A DNA stretch of 64,000 bases from CALAGJ01 sp964293305 (GTDB lineage Bacteria > Bacteroidota > Bacteroidia > Chitinophagales > Chitinophagaceae): assembly GCA_964293305.1 (NCBI GenBank), contig CAXYYO010000002.1, positions 62,001 to 126,000 on the forward strand, written 5' to 3'. Each line of letters opens with the position of its first letter. Position 1 is the first letter of the stretch. Below are positions 37,252 to 47,391 of the stretch, in pieces. The notes beneath the pieces were generated by a model that saw only the letters and a program-made list of their open reading frames with translations, did no database searches and was not told where the DNA came from. The position numbers were made by a program, and so were the translations under genes.

Positions 37252-38034
37252 ATGAGTGAAAGAAAAGAAAGGTTTACTGTATCCAGACGAAAGAAAATAT
37301 TAGAAAAAATAAAAGAAACGGGGGAAGTTTTGGTGAGTGTTTTAAGCAAGGAATTTGATGTAAGCGAAGTAACAATCCGCAATGACTTAGAACATTTAGA
37401 ACGAAAGAATTTACTCATTAGAGCTAGAGGAGGTGCCATACATTCAGAAACAAATGTAGGCATAGATCAAAGGTTAACAGAAAAAAATAAATTGCATACT
37501 GCTGAGAAAATTGCAATAGGAAAAAAAGCAGCATCACTTATAAATGATGGAGATACCATCATTATAGATAGCGGTTCTACAACTGCGGAAATGGTAAAAA
37601 ATTTAGGTGGTTTAAAGCAACTCAATGTTATTACTAATGCCATAAATATTGCAAATGCTTTAATGGCTTATCCAAATATGAATATAATCATTCCGGGTGG
37701 TTATTTAAGACAGAATTCTATGAGCTTGGTAGGGCCTTTGGCTGAAAAAAACTTACGTGGTTTTTATGTGGACAAACTCTTTTTGAGTACCGATGGATTT
37801 GATACAAAGCAGGGCATTTTTACTCCAAATATTGATGAGGCACATTTGAACAGTATGATGATCGAAATTGCCAAGGAAGTAATATTGGTGACTGATAGTA
37901 GTAAGTTTAAACGCAAAAGCTTGGCTTTTATATGCACACCAGACAAGATAAAAACTATTGTAACAGATAGTGGCATTCCTGATGATGATAGGAAGCGATT
38001 AGAAGAAGCTGGGGTGCAAATTTTGATTGCATAA
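37252..38034 (+). CDS. DeoR-family transcriptional regulator (AgaR-like)
   Basis: A 260-residue sugar-responsive regulator. The DeoR helix-turn-helix lies at about residues 12-65 (VLSKEFDVSEVTIRNDLEHL, then RARGGAIH). The C-terminal DeoRC effector domain (about 80-240) is related to phosphosugar isomerases, with the GSTTAEM and TNAINIANAL motifs. AgaR of the galactosamine system belongs to this family and responds to phosphosugars. It lies at the edge of a galactosamine-type locus and is the likely local regulator. Its stop abuts that of the convergent DMT gene. Confidence 0.9.
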   Translation: MSERKERFTVSRRKKILEKIKETGEVLVSVLSKEFDVSEVTIRNDLEHLERKNLLIRARGGAIHSETNVGIDQRLTEKNKLHTAEKIAIGKKAASLINDGDTIIIDSGSTTAEMVKNLGGLKQLNVITNAINIANALMAYPNMNIIIPGGYLRQNSMSLVGPLAEKNLRGFYVDKLFLSTDGFDTKQGIFTPNIDEAHLNSMMIEIAKEVILVTDSSKFKRKSLAFICTPDKIKTIVTDSGIPDDDRKRLEEAGVQILIA

Positions 38035-38901
38035 TTATTCACTCAACAATATAATCGAAATAGCTGCTAGTATCAATCCTATCAATAATATGCTGCCAGG
38101 CATTATGGCATAAATAATCAAGGATAAAATGATGGTAATAACTGGTGATAATCCTGTAAGAGGCACTACCACTATGGCTTTGCCATGTCGTAATGCGTAT
38201 ACTAGTGTGAGCGCTCCTACAGAATTAAGAATATGAATAAGCGCAGCCAGCCAGGGGCCTTTTAAACCCATATTTATGGGCTGAGAAAAATCTGTCATCC
38301 AGATGGCAATTGGTGATAATGCAAGACCAGCGTTGCACATATACATAAAAATGCTTTCGGCCTTCATGGTATTGTTGCTAAACTTCATAACATAGGCTTG
38401 TAAACCCCACATTACAAAAACAATAATGGATAATATAAGCCAGCCATTTGTTGATGATGATTGGTTTGATAGTTTTGGATTTGCAAGAAATACTGCTGCT
38501 ATTATGGCAATAAAAATACCAGTCCAATGTTTTTTTGTGGTTTGTTCTTTCAAGAAAATAACAGACAGAAAAATTGTTAGCACTGGAAATAATGATATCA
38601 AGGGAAATACAATGTAAGCAGGTCCTTCTTTAAGTGCTTCAAATAAAATGAGCTGCCCTCCTGCACCCAATAGGCCAACTGACATACCTAAAAAAATGGA
38701 CCGCTTATCTGTTTCGGGTTTCCATCCAATTGTCCTCAATGCAACTAATGCGCATGGAATCATAGTTATACTCCATACTACATAGCCTAGTGTGGCCGGA
38801 AATCCTAACCGTTGTGGTATTTCAATAAATGCTCCCCACACACCCCAAAATACAGTTGTGATAATAGCATACATGAGCCATAGCTTAGATGATTTATTCA
38901 T
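38035..38901 (-). CDS. EamA/DMT-family transporter
   Basis: A 288-residue membrane protein with ten predicted spans in two EamA repeats (about 8-130 and 145-287). The drug/metabolite transporter superfamily carries sugars, amino acids and other metabolites. Substrate cannot be read from sequence, but position between the DeoR-type regulator and susC suggests inner-membrane uptake of the sugar released by this locus, since no PTS or other permease is present. A minus-strand TATTTTTG at 39008-39015 may be its -7 element, giving a leader of about 100 nt. Confidence 0.83.
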   Translation of the reverse strand: MNKSSKLWLMYAIITTVFWGVWGAFIEIPQRLGFPATLGYVVWSITMIPCALVALRTIGWKPETDKRSIFLGMSVGLLGAGGQLILFEALKEGPAYIVFPLISLFPVLTIFLSVIFLKEQTTKKHWTGIFIAIIAAVFLANPKLSNQSSSTNGWLILSIIVFVMWGLQAYVMKFSNNTMKAESIFMYMCNAGLALSPIAIWMTDFSQPINMGLKGPWLAALIHILNSVGALTLVYALRHGKAIVVVPLTGLSPVITIILSLIIYAIMPGSILLIGLILAAISIILLSE

Positions 38902-38941
38902 GAAATTTTATTTTTCTTCTTTTGACTCAATTATCAATGTG

Positions 38942-38967
38942 TTTTGTGCAAACTAAACTGTACAAAA
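38942..38967. promoter_or_regulatory. Inverted repeat, candidate DeoR operator
   Basis: TTTTGTGCA (38942-38950) and TGTACAAAA (38959-38967) form an inverted repeat with an 8-bp spacer and a single mismatch between arms. It lies in the divergent region between the DMT carrier and susC. The same half-site recurs before agaS, suggesting a shared regulator, most simply the adjacent DeoR protein. Confidence 0.5.
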
Positions 38968-39003
38968 CCGAAATAGGTTCATACTTTTATTGAAATTTTA
39001 TAA

Positions 39004-39021
39004 TGTGCAAAAATAATTAAA
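39004..39021 (-). promoter_or_regulatory. Element shared with the agaS promoter region
   Basis: TGTGCAAAAATAATTAAA matches TGCACAAAAATAATGAAA at 53587-53604 in 15 of 18 positions. On the minus strand both contain TATTTTTG, a perfect -7 consensus, and both precede minus-strand genes (the DMT carrier and agaS). It is probably a co-regulated promoter with an overlapping half-site. Confidence 0.5.
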
Positions 39022-39037
39022 AAAAAGATATAATAAA

Positions 39038-39071
39038 TTTTAAAATATTATTATTACTTTCGATATCTTTG
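39038..39071 (+). promoter_or_regulatory. Candidate susC promoter
   Basis: TATCTTTG at 39064-39071 is an exact TAnnTTTG -7 element. TTTT at 39038-39041 stands 22 bp upstream as a weak -33. It would give a leader of roughly 60 nt before the ATG at 39141. Confidence 0.55.
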
Positions 39072-39140
39072 CTTATTGCTTTTAATAATTAGTTTTATCT
39101 AATTTTTATAAGGCTAATAATTTTTACGATTACTTATTGT

Positions 39141-42100
39141 ATGAAGCTACATTCTAATATTGTATTACAAAAAAGCGCACCTGTTATTATGAAAGAAATT
39201 TGCATGCTTATTTGCCTGTTTTATAGTGTGTTTGCCATAGGACAAACCAAATCAGTTTCGGGTAAAGTTTTATCACAAAAGGACGGAACAGCTATAAGCA
39301 AAGCAACCATTAGCTTACCCGACAATAAAGTTTTCGCCGCAGGCGATGATGGAACTTTTATAATATCTGTTCCTTCGGAAAAAATTATAATTACTATCAC
39401 AGCAGTTGGTTATACTCCCAAACAGCAAGAGATAGCGGCCCTTGAAAACAATCTCATCATATATCTAGAGGAGGCTGATAAATTATTAAACGAAGTGGTA
39501 GTAGTAGGGTATAGCGATAAAAAAAGAAGTGAGCTTACAAGTGCTGTTGCTGTTGTAAATGCGGATAAACTAAAAGATGTTACTACAAACAGTGTAGGTG
39601 CCATGCTGCAAGGCAAAGTGGCTGGACTGCAGGTTGTAAATAGTTCTGGTGTGCCGGGAGCTGCTGCCGAAATAAGACTAAGAGGTGTGTCTTCAGTAAA
39701 TGCTTCTCAAAGCCCATTATTTGTGGTAGATGGTATCATTGGTGGAAATTATGATCCAAACGATGTAGAATCGATAACAGTATTAAAAGATGCTGCTGCT
39801 ACTGCCATGTATGGATCGCAGGCCAATGCAGGTGTGATATTGGTTACAACAAAAAAAGCTAAAACAAGCAAACCATTATTTGAAGCAAGAATGACCACCG
39901 GATGGCGTACCCCAGATTATGGTAATATGGTACTCATGAATGGTCAAGAATTATATGAATATCAAAAAGAATTTTATCGAGATTATATACCAGGCACAGA
40001 TGAAAATTCTTATAAAATAGATCTTTTAAAATTTTATGCAGAAAGGCCACGAAGCTTGGAAACACAGGATTATAGCTGGACTAATGAAATTTTTAAACCG
40101 GCACTCCTGCAAAACTATTATGCCAGTGTAAGTGGTAAATCTGAGAAAGCCGATTATTATCTTGGGATATCATATTATAATGAAAAAGGTACATTTTTAA
40201 ATACAGGTTTTGAGCGACTAAATCTACGTGCTGGAGCCACACTAAGATTTGGAAATAAAATTTCATTTATTAATAACATCAATATTAGTGGTGTTTCAGG
40301 AACTAGTTATGATTACAATGATGTGTATTATGCATACCTCAACCTACCTTGGGATAATCCTTATGACAGTGCCGGTAATGCATTATATGTAGATGGTAAT
40401 TCCACATTTAAGTGGTGGAGTAGAGATAAAGTAAATCCACTCCATACAATAGGTCATTCAGATCATCCTTACAAAGGTTTTGATGTAAACTATGATGCAA
40501 ACCTCAATATTAAATTGAATGATTGGTTAAGCTTTGCAAGTACAAACAGGGTTTCAGCCGATTTTAGCAAGAGCACAAATTTTTATTCTCCAGAAGTAGC
40601 AGGCCAGTTTAGTGGTACAGGCTATTTAGATGAACAGGCTATTTTTAATTATGGAGGTATATCCAATAACCTGTTTAAAATTGGGTTTAAAACGGGATTG
40701 CATAGTATCAGTGGTCTTGCGGGTGTAGCTTTTGAAGCTGGAAAAACAGAGGTACTTGGTGGAAGTGGCCGAGGACTACCATTAGGTTTGAAAGTATTAG
40801 ACGTAGTGAGTAGTAATGTGGGTGTAAATGGATATAGTGACGAATCAGCATTATTATCATTTATATCGCAGGCTAATTATGGATACGATAATAAATACTT
40901 TCTTACAGCATCATATAGGGTGGATGGAAGTACCGCATTTCAAAAAGATAAAAGATATGGCTCATTCCCAGCATTATCAGCCGCATGGCTGGTAAGCAAT
41001 GAATCTTTTTTACAATCTAGTAAAGTAATCAATAGCTTAAAATTACGTGCAGGTTATGGCGTTACGGGCACTCAAGATATTGGAGCATCACGCTATCTTG
41101 GTTTATATTCTTTATCTACCCAATACAACAGTCAAAGTGCTGCCACACCGCTACAACTTGCAAGCCCTGGGTTAACTTGGGAAAGTAAATTCCAAACAAA
41201 TATTGGTGTAGATATTGGAGTGTATAAACGCATCAATTTATCCATTGATGTATATAATAATCTCACAAAAGATTTGCTGCTTCAAGTCTCACAACCATTA
41301 TCCGTTGGCTTTGAAACCCGATGGGAAAATGCCGGTGAAATTAAAAATACAGGTATTGAATTTGCATTAAGTACCATCAATGTACAATCAAAACATTTTA
41401 CATGGGCCACTGATTTTAATATCAATTTTAATAAAAATAAATTGCAAAATCTTCCGGCAAATTTTATAAAAACAGGTGCTTGGTCTATTTCTCAAACCTA
41501 CAATAGTGGAGGAAATTTATATGAATTTTATATGCCGGTATGGCTTGGTGTAGATCCACAAACTGGTAGCCCATTGTGGGAGCAAATTATAACAGATGAA
41601 GATGGAAAAGAAATTGGTAGAGAAGCTACAAGTCAATATGCTGATGCTAGTTTTCAGCAAGTAGGATCAGCATTGCCAAAATACCAGGGTGGCCTCACTA
41701 ATACATTCAGTTATAAAAATATTTCACTAAGTGTAAATGCATATTTTATTTACGGAAATAAAGTATACAGCAATAATCTTCGCTTTCTGATGAATGATGG
41801 CAATGAGCCCTATTACAATCAAATTGTATTGCCATCAGGTTATAGTATTTGGTCTCAACCGGGTGATATAGCTTCAAACCCAAGTCCACAAAATGCGGCA
41901 AATGCACAAGAAGTTTCTACTAGATATTTAAAAGATGGCAGCTTCCTTTCCATACGAAATATTACATTGGCATATTCACTTCCTTCAGATGTTCTGAAAA
42001 GATTATCTGTACAAGATGCAGTGCTTTCTTTTTCAGCAGATAATGTTTATACATTCACAAAATTCTTAGGGCAGGATCCGCAAACCACCATCACTCCAGA

Positions 42101-42182
42101 CATATACACTACACCCGGTGTAAGCGATTTCAAATATCCAAACAATAGGCAATATTTGTTTAATATCAGTATCAAATTTTAA
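39141..42182 (+). CDS. SusC/RagA-family TonB-dependent outer membrane transporter
   Basis: A 1013-residue outer membrane importer. An N-terminal signal region ends near FAIGQ. A carboxypeptidase-regulatory-like domain follows (about 36-110, KSVSGKVLSQKDGTAISKAT), then the plug domain (about 115-230, containing LRGVSSVNASQSPLFVVDG and a TonB-box-like EVVVVGY), then the 22-strand barrel ending in phenylalanine (FNISIKF). It imports glycan fragments with the SusD protein that follows 21 nt after its stop. A second ATG at 39189 would give a more classical signal peptide and may be the true start. Confidence 0.94.
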   Translation: MKLHSNIVLQKSAPVIMKEICMLICLFYSVFAIGQTKSVSGKVLSQKDGTAISKATISLPDNKVFAAGDDGTFIISVPSEKIIITITAVGYTPKQQEIAALENNLIIYLEEADKLLNEVVVVGYSDKKRSELTSAVAVVNADKLKDVTTNSVGAMLQGKVAGLQVVNSSGVPGAAAEIRLRGVSSVNASQSPLFVVDGIIGGNYDPNDVESITVLKDAAATAMYGSQANAGVILVTTKKAKTSKPLFEARMTTGWRTPDYGNMVLMNGQELYEYQKEFYRDYIPGTDENSYKIDLLKFYAERPRSLETQDYSWTNEIFKPALLQNYYASVSGKSEKADYYLGISYYNEKGTFLNTGFERLNLRAGATLRFGNKISFINNINISGVSGTSYDYNDVYYAYLNLPWDNPYDSAGNALYVDGNSTFKWWSRDKVNPLHTIGHSDHPYKGFDVNYDANLNIKLNDWLSFASTNRVSADFSKSTNFYSPEVAGQFSGTGYLDEQAIFNYGGISNNLFKIGFKTGLHSISGLAGVAFEAGKTEVLGGSGRGLPLGLKVLDVVSSNVGVNGYSDESALLSFISQANYGYDNKYFLTASYRVDGSTAFQKDKRYGSFPALSAAWLVSNESFLQSSKVINSLKLRAGYGVTGTQDIGASRYLGLYSLSTQYNSQSAATPLQLASPGLTWESKFQTNIGVDIGVYKRINLSIDVYNNLTKDLLLQVSQPLSVGFETRWENAGEIKNTGIEFALSTINVQSKHFTWATDFNINFNKNKLQNLPANFIKTGAWSISQTYNSGGNLYEFYMPVWLGVDPQTGSPLWEQIITDEDGKEIGREATSQYADASFQQVGSALPKYQGGLTNTFSYKNISLSVNAYFIYGNKVYSNNLRFLMNDGNEPYYNQIVLPSGYSIWSQPGDIASNPSPQNAANAQEVSTRYLKDGSFLSIRNITLAYSLPSDVLKRLSVQDAVLSFSADNVYTFTKFLGQDPQTTITPDIYTTPGVSDFKYPNNRQYLFNISIKF

Positions 42183-42326
42183 TAAAGATTAAAGAAAATT
42201 ATCATGACCATTTCAGCGTTAAAATATAATCTTTCCAGTGCCATGAACAATTATATATTACCCCATATTTATACTATTATTTTTTTCGCTTCGCGTAATG
42301 ATGATGCACTAAAAAATAAAAAATTA

Positions 42327-43871
42327 ATGTTCAATTTATCAAAGGTTTCTGACTTAAAAATTGCAAAACAATTTACAATATTGTATGCTGTAATTAGCTT
42401 GGGTAGTTCTTGTATCAAGGATGTGGCACCCAGCGATGCCATTACACCAGAAATACTCACTGGCACAACTGAAGGGCTTACACAAGCCGTAAATGGTGCC
42501 TACGCATTATTCAAAGATCATGTGCCCTTTAATGGTACTGCCGATGATAACTTAATGTATCTGCGACAATATTTTCAGATGAGTGATTTTTCCGGAGATG
42601 ATTTTTCATGTGCACAAGTTACTGAAGATCCATTCTTTTTAAGTTTCTCACTCAGCCATACTCCTACACAAACTAATGCCAGATATTTCTGGTACATCTC
42701 CTATAAAATCATCAACGATTGTAATACAGTAATTGATGCAGTAGAAAAAAATACAAACCCAGATTTGATACGCCAGCAGTTGCTAGGAGAATGTTATTTT
42801 TTACGGGCATTTGTACATTTTAATTTGGTTCGCTTGTATGCTAGGCCATATACGCAGGATCCTTCTGGCCCCGGCATTATACTTCGCACATCATTATCCG
42901 ATGCAGCATTAAAAGCCAGGGCTACCGTATCAGAAACTTATGATCAAATATTGGCAGATGCAGAAAAGGCAGCAGATTTAATGAACCAGTCAAGAGGTAT
43001 AAGCTTTGCATCCAAGGAAGCAGCATGGGCTTTACTTTCTAGGGTTAATCTCTATAAAGAAGATAATGCCAAGGCTGTAGATTATGCAGAAAAAGTGATT
43101 AATTCCGAAGTATTTTCACTAGCCGATGCAGATGCTTTTCCTGATTTATTCAAGAATTCACTTGCATCATCGGAAACCATTTTCTGCATTGCATTTACGC
43201 CACAAGAAGACTATGGAAAATTTGGGAGCATAGCGTCTATGATGTATTCAGATGGCAATAGTGGTTGGGGCGAAGAATTTGCTTCACAATCTATTCTTGA
43301 TGTTATGGCTGAGGAGCCGGATGATATTCGTTGGTCTTATATCATGGCATTAGAAGATGAAGACGAAAATCTTGAAAAGAAGAATGGAATTGAAACCTAC
43401 TATGTATCAAAGTTTTCATTTCAGGATGGCAGCCCTACGTTGAGTTCACCCGTTATGTTTCGCCTAGCAGAAATGTATTTAAATCGTGCTGAAGCAAATG
43501 CAAAACTTGGTAATATACAAGATGCTTTAGAAGATGTGGATCAAATAAGGGCACATCGTGGTTTAGAGAATAGTTTATATGAAGGTATAGTGCCAAACGG
43601 TACTACTGCATTGGATGTAGTATTAAAGGAAAGACGCATAGAGCTTGCATTTGAAGGCCATCGTTCTTTTGATGTCTATAGAAATCAGCTATCCATGGAT
43701 AGAACATTCTGGGGCTATCATTTGCCGGGTTTGAAAGAGACAGATGTTGACCTTACTAAAGCACCAAACGGGTATGCAAATATGATTATAGCTCCAACTG
43801 ACAATCGTATTATTTATTATATTCCGATTGATGAAATTCAAACAAACACTTTATGTACTCAAAATCCATAA
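42327..43871 (+). CDS. SusD/RagB-family nutrient-binding lipoprotein
   Basis: A 514-residue surface lipoprotein that binds glycans and lids the SusC barrel. The lipobox LGSSC at residues 25-29 gives a lipid-anchored start. TPR-like helices (GECYFLRAFVHFNLVRLYA near 150) and the C-terminal ERRIELAFEGHRSFDVYR motif are typical of SusD. ATG 42327 is chosen because the lipobox then falls at a normal distance; an in-frame ATG at 42204 would put about 40 unusual residues ahead of it. It is in one operon with susC and the PKD lipoprotein. Confidence 0.92.
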   Translation: MFNLSKVSDLKIAKQFTILYAVISLGSSCIKDVAPSDAITPEILTGTTEGLTQAVNGAYALFKDHVPFNGTADDNLMYLRQYFQMSDFSGDDFSCAQVTEDPFFLSFSLSHTPTQTNARYFWYISYKIINDCNTVIDAVEKNTNPDLIRQQLLGECYFLRAFVHFNLVRLYARPYTQDPSGPGIILRTSLSDAALKARATVSETYDQILADAEKAADLMNQSRGISFASKEAAWALLSRVNLYKEDNAKAVDYAEKVINSEVFSLADADAFPDLFKNSLASSETIFCIAFTPQEDYGKFGSIASMMYSDGNSGWGEEFASQSILDVMAEEPDDIRWSYIMALEDEDENLEKKNGIETYYVSKFSFQDGSPTLSSPVMFRLAEMYLNRAEANAKLGNIQDALEDVDQIRAHRGLENSLYEGIVPNGTTALDVVLKERRIELAFEGHRSFDVYRNQLSMDRTFWGYHLPGLKETDVDLTKAPNGYANMIIAPTDNRIIYYIPIDEIQTNTLCTQNP

Positions 43872-43876
43872 GACAA

Positions 43877-44734
43877 ATGAAATGTAATTGCTATATCCTG
43901 ATTTTGTTTGCCGCTCTCATTATATCTTCTTGCAAAAAGGAGAGTGAAACAACAAGCCCTGATCCATTTTATGAGGTTACTATTGATGGATTTAATGTAT
44001 CCTTTGTAAACAAGTCAATGGATGCAGTTTCCTATAGGTGGAATTTTGGAGATGGTGCTGAATCCACAGAAGAAAATCCGGTACACACTTATCCCGCCAA
44101 AGGAAAATTTGTGCCTACACTATTTGCTACAAATGCTGAAGGCATTACTAAAGAAGCATCAACTGTTATTTATATATCAAAACCATCACCTATAAAATTA
44201 GACGACAACTCTATTGCTGATTGGGATACGATTCAATATAATATGGTGACAGGCGGAGAAAATTCAGGAAATTTTATTCAATCAAAATATGATTATGATG
44301 GAGAAAATGTTTATTTCTATTTTGAGCAAAACACTGCACTGGCTGATGGCAATATTTATGATTTATATATAGATGCAGACAATGATCCATTTACTGGTTT
44401 ACTCACCGGCGAAATACCCGGTGGCGCTTATGAAATATTGTTGGAAGGAACTATTTTTGATGATTATTTTGAAGTGTACTATCATACTGGAGACCAAGCA
44501 TTATTTGATGGCTATGCTTTTCAAAGTCTATCAGAGTTTTATATTATTGGACATTCGGAAGAAGCAGATGGAGTTTTAAAATTTGAAGGAGCATTGAAGC
44601 GTAGCAAGCTAAAAGGTCTTACAGGTCAAAGTTTGAGAATAGGAGTGCAAGTTTTTACCAATGATTTTGAAGCAATTATTGGCTATTCTCCAGATCAGTT
44701 TTTAGATGCATTCTATTTGGATATGAGTGAATGA
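43877..44734 (+). CDS. PKD-domain lipoprotein of the sus locus
   Basis: A 285-residue lipoprotein: signal MKCNCYILILFAALIISSC with lipobox ISSC, a PKD domain at about residues 35-100 (YRWNFGDGAESTEENPVHTY is the hallmark), and a C-terminal beta-sandwich region (about 125-285, with DLYIDADNDPFTG) that recalls surface glycan-binding modules. By position after susD it may act like SusE/SusF as a surface glycan-binding protein. ATG 43877 follows the susD stop by 5 nt. Function is inferred from context. Confidence 0.8.
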   Translation: MKCNCYILILFAALIISSCKKESETTSPDPFYEVTIDGFNVSFVNKSMDAVSYRWNFGDGAESTEENPVHTYPAKGKFVPTLFATNAEGITKEASTVIYISKPSPIKLDDNSIADWDTIQYNMVTGGENSGNFIQSKYDYDGENVYFYFEQNTALADGNIYDLYIDADNDPFTGLLTGEIPGGAYEILLEGTIFDDYFEVYYHTGDQALFDGYAFQSLSEFYIIGHSEEADGVLKFEGALKRSKLKGLTGQSLRIGVQVFTNDFEAIIGYSPDQFLDAFYLDMSE

Positions 44735-44836
44735 TATTTTTCAAAATCATTCGTATAATGCAAGCATTACCCGAAGGGATAAAAAGTATTATTTAAATTA
44801 TTATAATAACCATTTAAAAAATTAAAGATTTAATAA

Positions 44837-46372
44837 ATGAAGCAGGCATTGATTTTTTTAGTGATTGGATGTGGCGTGATCTGTAATTTGCAATGTAGCA
44901 AAAATGATAACCCGCCACTATACGTTTCGGAAAGTATGGATTCGATATTTTATACAGAAAGCGATGCTGATTTTCCAAACCCGGAGCGGGGATTTTACAG
45001 GTACTCAGAAACCTATGTAGATGGCTATGAACCGCTAGATGAAGATGTGATGAAAACTTGGCGTAGTTTACAACCGGCAGATGATGGAAATTATGAAATT
45101 TATTCAACACTTTTATTTAGATATATCATACTTAAAGGTTATACTAAAAAAGACTTGCCACAATCATTATTAGATAATATTCAGCAAGATTTTGATGCTA
45201 TAAGATCTGCTGGAATAAAAATTATATTAAGATTTTGCTATACCGTAGAAACCAATGGTGGGGCCTGCTCTGAAGGATTTGTATGCCCCCCTTATGGCGA
45301 TGCAAATAAGGAAAATGTATTAAGTCATATAGCACAGTTGAAGCCTGTATTACAAAGTAACGCTGATGTAATAGCTTGTATGCAACTGGGCTTTGTGGGC
45401 ATATTTGGAGAAAATTATTATAGTGATTATTTTGGTGATCCTTCTTCAAATGGAATTGGAAAGCTTGTGAATGCAAACTGGACAAATAAAAATGCTGTAC
45501 TTGCAGCTTTACTAGATGCATTGCCTGCTGATAGAATGATACAAGTGAGAACACCTCAAATGAAGCAAAGATTTGTGTATGGTGTAGATGCACTTACGAA
45601 TGTGGCAGCGCTTACAGATGCTGAAGCTTTTAATCAAACTGATAAAGCAAGAATAGGATTTCATAATGATTGTTTCCTTTCCTCCCCAGATGATTATGGC
45701 ACTTTTGATGATTTTGGAAATTCATCATCACCCCGCCAACCGGGTGGGACAGTAATGCGAAGCTATATGATGAATGATGGTAAATATGGACCTGTAGGTG
45801 GTGAAACATGCGATGATAGTTACAGCCCTTATAATGATTGTGAGTCAGCAGGAAAAGCACAAACTGAAATGCAGGATATGCATTATAGTTTTTTAAACTC
45901 TGCTTACAATAGTAAAGTTAATAATGATTGGGTAAGCGGTGGATGTATGGAAAATATCAAACGAAATCTTGGCTATCGATTTGTATTAAGAAACGCTATT
46001 TACTCAGCAAAAGAAGTGGAAGTAGGTAAACAGTTTTCATTTACTTTGAAAATTGAAAATGTTGGATATGCATCTCCTTACAATGAACACCCTGCATTGA
46101 TTATTATGAAAAATAAAGCAAGTGGAAAAGAATTTTCCTTTAAAACAGAAATAGATGTGAGAAGATGGTTTAGTGGGTTACATACACTCAAACAAACCAT
46201 TATCACAAAAGCAGATATGCCTAAAGGAGCTTATGAATTATATCTTCATCTACCTGATAAGTATGAATCAATAAGCAATAGGGTTGAATACGCCATTAGG
46301 TTGGCAAATGATAATATTTGGGATGAATCTACAGGTTATAATCATCTTAGGTTTATGATTAATTTAAAATGA
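44837..46372 (+). CDS. DUF4874/DUF4832-domain lipoprotein, possible glycoside hydrolase
   Basis: A 511-residue lipoprotein with signal MKQALIFLVIGCGVICNLQC. The DUF4874 part (about 45-210) begins NPERGFYRYSETY and reads like half of a TIM barrel (IKIILRFCYTVE, CMQLGFVGIFGENYY). The DUF4832 part (about 230-510) ends in a beta-sandwich with LRNAIYSAKEVEVGKQFSF. Such proteins occur in glycan loci without a known enzyme activity. E/D residues at strand ends make a hydrolase plausible. It is the last gene of the susCD operon. Confidence 0.7.
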   Translation: MKQALIFLVIGCGVICNLQCSKNDNPPLYVSESMDSIFYTESDADFPNPERGFYRYSETYVDGYEPLDEDVMKTWRSLQPADDGNYEIYSTLLFRYIILKGYTKKDLPQSLLDNIQQDFDAIRSAGIKIILRFCYTVETNGGACSEGFVCPPYGDANKENVLSHIAQLKPVLQSNADVIACMQLGFVGIFGENYYSDYFGDPSSNGIGKLVNANWTNKNAVLAALLDALPADRMIQVRTPQMKQRFVYGVDALTNVAALTDAEAFNQTDKARIGFHNDCFLSSPDDYGTFDDFGNSSSPRQPGGTVMRSYMMNDGKYGPVGGETCDDSYSPYNDCESAGKAQTEMQDMHYSFLNSAYNSKVNNDWVSGGCMENIKRNLGYRFVLRNAIYSAKEVEVGKQFSFTLKIENVGYASPYNEHPALIIMKNKASGKEFSFKTEIDVRRWFSGLHTLKQTIITKADMPKGAYELYLHLPDKYESISNRVEYAIRLANDNIWDESTGYNHLRFMINLK

Positions 46373-46490
46373 TCATTTATTCTTTTTGTCTAAATGTTTG
46401 TAGCCAAAACTAACTTTTTATATAATTCTTGATCGTTTAAAAAATCTATGCCATTTTATTAGTTACACATTTGTTGGTATATAGATAACA

Positions 46491-47390
46491 TTATTCATTT
46501 ATACTGTTTATAAATCTATCTACATCTTGTTTATAAAACATGCCTAAGTCATATCTTATACAGTTGGCAGCACCACAGGCTGCTCCATAATTTGCTATTT
46601 CTTGAAAACTAAGTTTTCTTACTGAAGCCGTAACTATGCCTGCCAACAACGCATCTCCACAACCCACTGTACTAATAATTTGCTGCAGAGGATACAATGC
46701 ATTTACCATCTTTTCCCCTCCATAAAGAAATAAGCCTTTTTTGCCTTTTGTTAATGCAAGTTGTTTACAATGTTGAAGTATATAGCTGTAATCAGTTTGC
46801 ATATTCTTCAATAGTTCTAGAGCTTCAGCCTCATTTACATGAACACCAAAGGGATTGTGCAGCAAAGAATTTTGTAAAACTTCTCCTGCGCAATCAATCC
46901 ATACTGGAATACTGTTTTTATTTGCTTCATCTATAAATAATCCGTAAGGATCTGTGCCTGCCCCTTGTGGCCAAGACCCGCTCATTACAATTAATGAAGC
47001 AGCAGAAAGGTGTTCTAAAAAACAAGCATAAAGATAATTGTAAATAGTTACATCAATTTTACTGCCTTGCTCTAAAAATTCTGTATGATTTATAGATTCA
47101 TTTTTACTTAATATGGAAATACAGGTTCTTGTATCCATGTCTGTATAAACACCATCACAGTGAACATGTTTTTTTTTGCACTCCATTTTTATCCAATTGC
47201 CTGTATTGCCTCCCCAAATACCTAATAGTATTACTTCCTCGCCAAGTTCTGCAATATTTAAGGCAACATGAACACCCTTGCCACCTGGAAATTTTGTTTG
47301 CTTTTGTATGCGATTAACAGCACCATAAACCATATTATCTATTTCCCAGTAGGTATCAACTGATGGATTGGGACACAGTACTAAAATCAT
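46491..47390 (-). CDS. PfkB-family kinase, 1-phosphofructokinase/tagatose-6-phosphate kinase type
   Basis: A 299-residue cytosolic kinase of the FruK/LacC branch of PfkB. The N-terminal LCPNPSVDTYWEID and GGKGVHVALNIAELG motifs bind the sugar phosphate; TVGCGDALLAG carries the catalytic base D246. The FruK/LacC group phosphorylates fructose-1-P or tagatose-6-P. In an operon with agaS and a class II aldolase, tagatose-6-phosphate kinase is the best guess. It is the last gene of the minus-strand operon, starting 1 nt after the GH36 stop. Confidence 0.85.
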   Translation of the reverse strand: MILVLCPNPSVDTYWEIDNMVYGAVNRIQKQTKFPGGKGVHVALNIAELGEEVILLGIWGGNTGNWIKMECKKKHVHCDGVYTDMDTRTCISILSKNESINHTEFLEQGSKIDVTIYNYLYACFLEHLSAASLIVMSGSWPQGAGTDPYGLFIDEANKNSIPVWIDCAGEVLQNSLLHNPFGVHVNEAEALELLKNMQTDYSYILQHCKQLALTKGKKGLFLYGGEKMVNALYPLQQIISTVGCGDALLAGIVTASVRKLSFQEIANYGAACGAANCIRYDLGMFYKQDVDRFINSINE

Positions 47391-47391
47391 A

